Program-made: the position numbers and the translations under genes
Shown: one piece after another, positions 1 through 5,424 of the stretch
Layout of the letters: the number at the start of each line of letters is the position of its first letter
Numbering within the stretch: position 1 is the stretch's first letter
NCBI GenBank assembly: GCA_028700615.1
Contig: JAQVSH010000144.1
Coordinates: 1 to 5,424 of the forward strand
Direction of reading: 5' to 3'
Source: Bacteroidales bacterium
GTDB lineage: Bacteria > Bacteroidota > Bacteroidia > Bacteroidales > UBA4181
DNA: 5,424 bases
Notes under the pieces: generated by a model
What the model was told of the DNA's origin: nothing
The model's input: only the letters and a program-made list of their open reading frames with translations
Databases searched by the model: none

Positions 1-2946
1 GTATCGGGAGAGAGCCAGTCGGCAAGAGAGTTGGAAAACACTCAGATCAAACCATTGATGCAGCAGTTGATGCAGGTAGGACGGCTGCGGGGTCTGCACA
101 GCGAGACCCGGGACGGGTCCGCCCTGATTCGCCTGACTTTTGAATACGGCACCAATACCGACCTGGCTTTTATTGAAGTCAACGAAAAGATTGACGCAGC
201 GATGAACAATTTTTCCCGCGACATCGACCGGCCGAGGGTGGTCAAGGCCAGCGCCAATGATATTCCTGTGTTATACCTGAATCTCACGCTCAAAACCGAT
301 TCCACTTTTGATACATCTGTGGATCCGGATTTTCTGGATCTCTGCGAGTTTGCCGGGACGGTCATCAAACGTCAGATTGAGCAATTGCCCGAAGTGGCGA
401 TGGTCGACATTACGGGTCTGATGAAGAAAGAAGTCCGCATCATTACCGATCCCGTGAAGCTGGAAAGCGTAGCCATTACGCTGGATGATCTGGAAACCGC
501 CCTGATGGCCAATCACGTGGATCTGGGCAGCATGATGGTGCGCGACGGCTATTATGAGTACAATATCAAATTTCCCACCCTGCTCCGGACAGTGGAGGAC
601 ATTGAGAACATTTACCTGCGGAAAGGTGAACGGATTTTTCAGCTAAAGGATCTTGCCAGGGTGAAAATAGCTTCTCAGTCCGATCAGGGATTGGCCATGA
701 GCGGGGGAAAGAGAGCGGTTACCCTGGCGATCATTAAGCAGGCCGACGAGAATATGTCCCGGCTGAAGCAGGCACTGGACAAGACCACGGCTTCTTTCGA
801 AACAAATTATCCGAACGTGGAGTTTTCAAAGACCCGGAACCAAACCGAGTTGCTGGATTACACGATGGCTAATCTGAAACAAAACCTGTCGATGGGGCTG
901 GTCTTTATTCTGATCGTGGCGGTCTTGTTTCTGGGCGATGTAAAATCTCCAGTCATCATCGGGCTAAGCCTGGTCGTTTCGCTGGTGATCGCGTTTTTAT
1001 TTTTCTATATATTTCAAATGTCTCTGAATATCATATCATTGGCTGGGTTGGCTTTGGCCTCCGGGATGATGATCGACAGTGCGATTGTGGTTACAGAGAA
1101 TATTGCCCAGTACAGGGAAAGAGGATACAGTCTCGAAGAGGCCTGTGTCACAGGAACCAATGAGGTCATCACTCCGATGTTAAGTTCTTCTCTGACCACG
1201 GTTTCCGTCTTTGTTCCTCTTATTTTTATGAGTGGAATGGCCGGAGCGATTTTTTACGATCAGGCCTTTTCGGTGACAGTGGGATTATTTACCTCCTACT
1301 TCACCGGAATTTTTTTATTGCCGGTATTGTACAAGCTGGTGTATGGCCGGAAATTTTCGAATAAACCCAGTCTGCATCAGAGAAAGATCAGATCTTCGAA
1401 GCATTTTATTTATGCCCTCTACAATGCAGGATATTATTTTACCTTTCGCCACAAATGGATTCATATCATAGGAGTACTCTTCACTCTTCCGGTCTGTGTC
1501 TGGATGTTCCAGTGGATTGACAAAGAGCGGATGCCGGCTATTGATTACCAGGAAGCCATTGTAAAAGTAGATTGGAATGAAAATATTCACACCCCGGAGA
1601 ATCATGTCCGGCTTAATGCCCTGTTGCAGGAACTGAGTCCTGATAAATTCGAACACAGCGCGTATGTGGGTCGGCAGCAATTTCTGCTGAATAGCGGGCC
1701 TGTATTGTCCGGTTCGGAATCCGTACTTTTTTTAAAGGCTTCTTCTTTTGAAGCGCTGGCCCCTTTGCAGCAAAAAATCTCGAAATGGATGCAGGAGAAA
1801 TATCCGTTGGCGGTAGTGAGTTTTTCTCCCCCGGAAACTATTTTTGAAAGGATATTTAATACCGGAGAGTCGGAACTGCTGGCAGAACTATATACCAATA
1901 GTTCCAACAAAGTGATTCCTTCGGAGGTTTTGCGCCGGTTGAGCAATGAAATAAAGACGGCGACAGGGCACACTCCGCAGGGAATTTCTTTTGATGATCA
2001 GCTCAATCTCAACATTGACCGGGAGCGTCTGCTTTTGTACGGAATTTCCTTCAGTGAGGTTCAAAGGGCTCTGAAAACAGCCTTTCATAAAAACGAAATC
2101 ACCACGTTACGGTCTTACCAGCAACAGCTTCCGATTTCGATGATGCACGAGGATTTGTCCATCGAAACAATTCTCAGTAAGACCTTTGTCAATACTGAGC
2201 CGGATAAGGACGGAAAGGTTTATGCAATTCCGTTGACCCTGCTGATGAAAAATTCTTTTTCAGAAGAGTTAAAAGTCATTACCGGGGGGATAAACGGAGA
2301 GTATATTCCCTTTGCCTTTTCCAACATAGAGGATGTACCGGCATCTATGCCAAAACTACGCGAATTGATTGCAAAGGAAAACAATACATGGACCCTCGAT
2401 TTCTCGGGAAGCTATTTTTCCAATCAAAAGATGCTGAATGAGATTGTGATCATTCTGCTGGTCTCTGTCCTGCTGATGTATTTTATCCTCACCGCTCAGT
2501 TTGAAAGCTTTTTACAACCTTTCATTGTGTTACTGGAGATCCCTATTGATGTGGCGGCGGCTTTGGCTTTGTTAAAGGTCTGCGGACACAGCCTGAACTT
2601 GATGTCCGCCATCGGAATCGTAGTTGTCTGCGGGATCATTATCAATGACTCCATCCTGAAGTTGGATGCCATGAATGAATTGAGGAAAGCAGGATATCCA
2701 TTAAAGGAGGCTATTCATGAAGCGGGGATACGCCGTCTCCGCCCCATTGTAATGACTTCACTGACCACGGTGTTTGCCATGGTGCCTCTGTTGTTTACCA
2801 ATGATATAGGATCTGAATTACAGCAACCTCTTTCGCTGGCGATTATTGGAGCCATGGGCATAGGCACTTGGGTAAGTTTGTTCATAATTCCTTTGTTTTA
2901 CTGGCTGATTTACCGGAAACACGAGCAAATTCCCGCTGAATCTTGA
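1..2946 (+). CDS. RND efflux permease, first of a tandem pair (5'-truncated by window edge)
   Basis: This is an inner-membrane, proton-driven RND exporter subunit of the AcrB/MdtB type. The frame is open from base 1 and ends at TGA 2944-2946, giving 981 visible residues (numbered here from base 1). About 45-50 residues including TM1 are missing, since the family usually has about 1,030. Residues 1-290 are the first porter half (SARELEN resembles the family's post-TM1 'PGAS..E.E' motif). TM2 is at about 297-313, TM3 317-338, TM4 342-365, TM5 390-411, TM6 421-447 and TM7 487-506. The second porter half spans about 507-810, then come TM8 815-832, TM9 840-860, TM10 866-889, TM11 916-933 and TM12 941-971, with a short basic tail. 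TM4 carries GMMIDSAIVVTEN: D359 matches AcrB D407, but S360 replaces D408. N882 replaces K940; R912 and T919 match R971 and T978. The gene is probably co-translated with the overlapping second permease. The RND call is near certain. The substrate (drug, metabolite, lipid or metal) is unknown. Confidence 0.95.
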   Translation, partial: VSGESQSARELENTQIKPLMQQLMQVGRLRGLHSETRDGSALIRLTFEYGTNTDLAFIEVNEKIDAAMNNFSRDIDRPRVVKASANDIPVLYLNLTLKTDSTFDTSVDPDFLDLCEFAGTVIKRQIEQLPEVAMVDITGLMKKEVRIITDPVKLESVAITLDDLETALMANHVDLGSMMVRDGYYEYNIKFPTLLRTVEDIENIYLRKGERIFQLKDLARVKIASQSDQGLAMSGGKRAVTLAIIKQADENMSRLKQALDKTTASFETNYPNVEFSKTRNQTELLDYTMANLKQNLSMGLVFILIVAVLFLGDVKSPVIIGLSLVVSLVIAFLFFYIFQMSLNIISLAGLALASGMMIDSAIVVTENIAQYRERGYSLEEACVTGTNEVITPMLSSSLTTVSVFVPLIFMSGMAGAIFYDQAFSVTVGLFTSYFTGIFLLPVLYKLVYGRKFSNKPSLHQRKIRSSKHFIYALYNAGYYFTFRHKWIHIIGVLFTLPVCVWMFQWIDKERMPAIDYQEAIVKVDWNENIHTPENHVRLNALLQELSPDKFEHSAYVGRQQFLLNSGPVLSGSESVLFLKASSFEALAPLQQKISKWMQEKYPLAVVSFSPPETIFERIFNTGESELLAELYTNSSNKVIPSEVLRRLSNEIKTATGHTPQGISFDDQLNLNIDRERLLLYGISFSEVQRALKTAFHKNEITTLRSYQQQLPISMMHEDLSIETILSKTFVNTEPDKDGKVYAIPLTLLMKNSFSEELKVITGGINGEYIPFAFSNIEDVPASMPKLRELIAKENNTWTLDFSGSYFSNQKMLNEIVIILLVSVLLMYFILTAQFESFLQPFIVLLEIPIDVAAALALLKVCGHSLNLMSAIGIVVVCGIIINDSILKLDAMNELRKAGYPLKEAIHEAGIRRLRPIVMTSLTTVFAMVPLLFTNDIGSELQQPLSLAIIGAMGIGTWVSLFIIPLFYWLIYRKHEQIPAES
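2943..2946 (+). promoter_or_regulatory. TTGA stop-start overlap coupling the two permease genes
   Basis: The TGA stop of the first permease (2944-2946) shares bases with the proposed TTG start of the second (2943-2945), a 4-base overlap like the common ATGA junction. No GGAGG-like Shine-Dalgarno sequence lies just upstream (CAAATTCCCGCTGAATC). Initiation probably depends on ribosomes finishing the first gene, which would help set the protomer ratio. Weak or absent Shine-Dalgarno motifs are usual in Bacteroidota. The neighbouring ATC at 2940 is the only other upstream codon in the frame and a much rarer initiator. Confidence 0.75.
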
Positions 2947-5424
2947 AAAGAATTTCCGTCATATCGCCCTTTTCCGTACTGGTTAGTTTCCTTTGCTTGT
3001 CCTTGTTAGGAATGGTATTGGTCTCTTCCCTGCCGGTAAAGCTGGTCCCTTCCAGAACTCTGCCCCGACTCTCGGTAGATTTCCAAATGCAAGGCAGTTC
3101 CAGAGTGGTAGAAATGGAGGCGACTTCGAAACTGGAGTCTATGCTGGCAAGGATTCAGGGGATTAAAGAAATCAGCTCTGTTTCAAGCAATGGCTCGGGC
3201 CGGATTACGCTTGAGTTAGACCGGAATGTGTCTCCGGAAATGGTACGCTTCGAGGCCTCGACCATCGTACGGCAAACCTGGCCTCAATTGCCGGAAGGAA
3301 CTTCTTATCCGGTAGTGACAATGGCGCGGCCCGACGAGAGGGCCTCTCTGCCGTTTCTTCGATACACGCTCAATGCCCCGGCCGTACCAAGGATTATTCA
3401 ACAATATGCTGAAGAGAAAATACAACCGGCTCTGTCACGGATTCCAGGGGTATATAGTATTACCATCACGGGAGCAGTTCCGATGGAATGGAAGCTCACC
3501 TATGATCAACCCCAACTGGAATCGTTGGGATTAACGCTGTCCGATTTGCAATCCGCGATCGGTCGTCATCTCTCCGTGACGTATCTCGGGACCGGCAAGG
3601 TGGAAAATCAGGATGGCGCAACCTACTGGATGCGGGTTTCCTTACTTCCGGATATGCAGGAAAAAGGGTTTGACCCTTCCCTGATTGAAGTGGCTCTGCC
3701 CGACAGGGCGGGGTTCATCCGACTGGATCAATTGGTCAGCGTTTCCCGGGAAGAGTCCGATCCCGGCTCCTACTTCAGAATCAACGGGCTCAACCTGGTC
3801 TATATTTCCATTCAGGCCGATGAGCAGGCCAATCAATTGAATCTCAGCAAAACCGTAAAATACAGGCTAGAGGAACTTGAAAAAGCGTTGCCGGCCGGGT
3901 ATCATCTGATTAAAAGCTATGATTCTACCGAGTATATTCAGAAAGAACTGGATAAAATTTATTACAGAACCGGACTGACTATTTTGATTTTATTATTCTT
4001 TGTGCTCCTGATTACCTGGAGCCGGAAATATTTATGGTTAGTCATACTCAGCCTGGGCGCCAATTTATCCGTAGCGGTAATTTTTTATTACCTGCTGGGG
4101 CTGGAAATGCAGTTGTATTCCCTCACCGGGGTTACGATTTCATTGAGCCTGATCATTGACGGAACCCTGGTGATGACCGATCAGTTAATCCACCGGCAAA
4201 ATTTGAAAGCCTTCCCGGCGATCTTCGCCGCCACGATCACTACCATGGGGGCTTTGGTAGTGATCTTTTTTCTGGATGAATCGGTCCGTCTGAATTTGCA
4301 GGACTTTTCAGCAGTTGTGATCATCAATCTGGGGGTCTCACTGGTTACCACCCTGTTTCTCGTACCGGCTCTTTTTGATACCCTCCGCATGGGGAGACCC
4401 GGACATATTGCCAAACCGTCGCGCAGGATTTCCATGCGGACTCCGAAAAGGCTCCGGTGGAGACCCAGGCGTGTTGCAGCCCGATTTAGCCGTTTTTATG
4501 AGAAAATGATTCTGACCTTCGCCCGTCGCCGTTGGATCGCCATTGCTGTATTTGTTCTGGCGTTCGGAATTCCCACCTACCTGCTGCCTGAGAAGATAGA
4601 CAAAGAAACCGCATGGGCCCAAAGGTATAACCGTGTTTTTGGTTCAGAAATATACAAAGGGAAAATCGGCCCTTTGGTAGATAAGGTGCTGGGGGGCACT
4701 TCCCGTTTATTTGCAGAGAAAGTCTCGGAAGGCTCCTATTATAACCGGAGTGATGAGACCGTACTGTCAGTAAGCGCAACAATGCCTAACGGAGCCACAT
4801 TGGATCAGATGGACTATCTGGTACAACGCATTGAGGCATATCTTCAACAATTCAAAGAAATCAGGCTGTTTCAGACTTCGATCTATAATGCCCGGCAGGC
4901 TGGAATCTCTATTTATTTCAAAGAAGAATTCGAGCGGGGATCGTTTCCATACATTTTAAAATCCGATCTGATCTCCAAAACCCAGGAATTGGGAGGGGGA
5001 AGCTGGTCGATCTACGGATTGGATGATCAGGGGTATTCCAACCGGATTTATACAGCAGCCGGGAATTACCGGGTACTGATGTATGGGTATAATTACGATG
5101 CCTTGTATGAATATGCCGAACGGTTCAGGAACAGGCTGCTCGATGGATATGCCAGGATCGAACAGGTCAATATCAATTCCGAGTTTTCCTATGCCCTGGA
5201 AGATTACAGTGAGTATCTTTTTGAGCTGGATCGGGAACGCTTAGCGCAAATGAATCTCCTGCCGCAGGATCTGTATTTTACTATGCGCTCTGTTTTTGCT
5301 AATGATGTTTCAGCAGGTGCGGTTTATTCAGATCAGGCATATGAGCAGTTGAAATTCTATTCACGGCAATCTCGTGATTATGATATCTGGGCCATGTTGA
5401 ATTTTCCTTTGCGAACCAGGCATG
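2943..5424 (+). CDS. RND efflux permease, second of a tandem pair (3'-truncated by window edge)
   Basis: This is a second, divergent RND permease with 827 codons visible and no stop before the right edge; about 200-250 residues carrying TM8-TM12 are absent. TTG at 2943 is chosen as the start because TGA at 2937 closes the frame just upstream, and the next ATG (3012) would cut through TM1. TM1 is at about 9-28, followed by LPVKLVPSRTLPRLSVDF, which matches the RND 'LP..L.P...P...V' pattern. The first porter half spans about 35-340, with TM2 343-359, TM3 363-385, TM4 391-412, TM5 425-444, TM6 455-478 and TM7 531-548. The second porter half follows from about 605. TM4 reads LSLIIDGTLVMTDQL: D406 matches AcrB D407, but D408 and the usual 'EN' are lost. 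Further oddities are a short TM4-TM5 loop, a very basic TM6-TM7 linker and an insert after TM7. It probably forms a hetero-oligomeric pump with the upstream permease. I recognise the type from Bacteroidota but know no characterised function. Confidence 0.93.
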   Translation, partial: MKRISVISPFSVLVSFLCLSLLGMVLVSSLPVKLVPSRTLPRLSVDFQMQGSSRVVEMEATSKLESMLARIQGIKEISSVSSNGSGRITLELDRNVSPEMVRFEASTIVRQTWPQLPEGTSYPVVTMARPDERASLPFLRYTLNAPAVPRIIQQYAEEKIQPALSRIPGVYSITITGAVPMEWKLTYDQPQLESLGLTLSDLQSAIGRHLSVTYLGTGKVENQDGATYWMRVSLLPDMQEKGFDPSLIEVALPDRAGFIRLDQLVSVSREESDPGSYFRINGLNLVYISIQADEQANQLNLSKTVKYRLEELEKALPAGYHLIKSYDSTEYIQKELDKIYYRTGLTILILLFFVLLITWSRKYLWLVILSLGANLSVAVIFYYLLGLEMQLYSLTGVTISLSLIIDGTLVMTDQLIHRQNLKAFPAIFAATITTMGALVVIFFLDESVRLNLQDFSAVVIINLGVSLVTTLFLVPALFDTLRMGRPGHIAKPSRRISMRTPKRLRWRPRRVAARFSRFYEKMILTFARRRWIAIAVFVLAFGIPTYLLPEKIDKETAWAQRYNRVFGSEIYKGKIGPLVDKVLGGTSRLFAEKVSEGSYYNRSDETVLSVSATMPNGATLDQMDYLVQRIEAYLQQFKEIRLFQTSIYNARQAGISIYFKEEFERGSFPYILKSDLISKTQELGGGSWSIYGLDDQGYSNRIYTAAGNYRVLMYGYNYDALYEYAERFRNRLLDGYARIEQVNINSEFSYALEDYSEYLFELDRERLAQMNLLPQDLYFTMRSVFANDVSAGAVYSDQAYEQLKFYSRQSRDYDIWAMLNFPLRTRH
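4380..4532 (+). other. Highly basic TM6-TM7 cytoplasmic linker of the second permease
   Basis: This encodes residues 480-530, between TM6 (ending VPALFD) and TM7 (starting WIAIAVF). By direct count, 18 of residues 482-530 are Arg or Lys, clustered as SRR, KRLRWRPRR and ARRR. This fits the positive-inside rule for the cytoplasmic linker joining the two RND halves. The density is much higher than in the partner's linker (its residues 449-486). Binding to lipid headgroups or an amphipathic surface helix is possible but inferred. Confidence 0.7.
4599..4757 (+). other. Helical-looking insert after TM7 in the second permease
   Basis: This encodes about residues 553-605 (DKETAWAQRYNRVFG through EGSYYNRSDE), placed between the end of TM7 (LLPEKI) and the first strand of the second porter half (TVLSVSATMPNG). 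In the upstream permease TM7 runs almost directly into the matching strand (DKERMPAIDYQEAIVKVDWNE). The extra stretch is rich in charged and aromatic residues and looks helical, with a GG at 584-585. It should sit at the periplasmic membrane surface. I recall a similar insert in Bacteroidota homologues, so it is probably a family trait, not a local insertion. Confidence 0.6.

Noticed and set aside
31..33. TTG as the start codon of the first permease
   Set aside because: The frame is open to base 1, and the upstream codons (VSGESQSARE) continue the conserved segment that follows TM1. TM1 itself is missing, so the true start lies before the window.
1602..1973. Minus-strand open frame of about 120 codons
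   Set aside because: It is antisense to the second porter half of the first permease, shows no recognisable domain, and is matched by similar antisense frames elsewhere. It is best read as a shadow.
2703..2752. A perfect Shine-Dalgarno-like AAAGGAGG (2703-2710) six bases before ATG 2717, opening an 11-codon frame that stops at TAA 2750 and abuts an in-frame ATG (TAATG)
   Set aside because: It lies inside the TM10-TM11 loop and TM11 of the first permease, where the same bases encode the conserved KEA and RRLRPIVMTSL residues. The tiny frame has no recognisable product, and an internal restart would yield only the last two helices. Chance is more likely.
2900..2975. Terminator or promoter between the two genes
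   Set aside because: The genes overlap, no stem followed by a T-run is visible, and there is no non-coding space.
4380..4532. Arg-rich stretch as a possible frameshift or misread region
   Set aside because: The frame stays open on both sides, with TM6 ending and TM7 beginning at the expected places, so the basic linker is more likely real than a frame error.
4181..4782. Three overlapping minus-strand open frames of 84-98 codons opposite the second permease
   Set aside because: The plus-strand frame here is continuous from TM4 through TM7 into the second porter half with clear family features. The antisense frames have low-complexity basic or Ser-rich products and no family signature.

Overview
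The window is fully coding on the + strand. It holds two overlapping, incomplete genes for large inner-membrane RND (resistance-nodulation-division) efflux permeases. There is no RNA gene, mobile element, CRISPR array, terminator or intergenic gap. The predicted proteins resemble a paired RND type that I recall from Bacteroidota (Bacteroidales and relatives). Roughly even G+C content and no Shine-Dalgarno motif at the gene junction also fit that phylum. The assignment rests on remembered family likeness, not on a database search.

Region 1 (1-2946) is the first permease. It has lost about its first 45-50 residues, including TM1, off the left edge. The visible part covers the N-terminal porter half, TM2-TM6, TM7, the second porter half, TM8-TM12 and the stop. 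The TTG at 31 is an internal Leu codon, not the start.

Region 2 (2943-5424) is a second, divergent RND permease. It appears to start at a TTG that overlaps the first gene's TGA stop (TTGA, 2943-2946) and runs off the right edge with no stop. TM1-TM7 and most of the second porter half are visible; TM8-TM12 lie outside. Starting from that TTG, the TM4 aspartate is residue 406, almost exactly the AcrB D407 position, which supports the start.

Tandem, translationally coupled, non-identical RND permeases suggest one pump built from two kinds of protomer, as in MdtB/MdtC, working with a periplasmic adaptor and a TolC-like outer-membrane channel encoded outside the window. The substrate cannot be read from the sequence. 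The second protein departs most from the textbook plan: it has a TM4-TM5 loop 13 residues shorter than its partner's, a very basic TM6-TM7 linker, and a helical-looking insert of about 50 residues after TM7. I see no wholly new system here. The interest lies in the asymmetry of the pair and its altered proton-relay residues.
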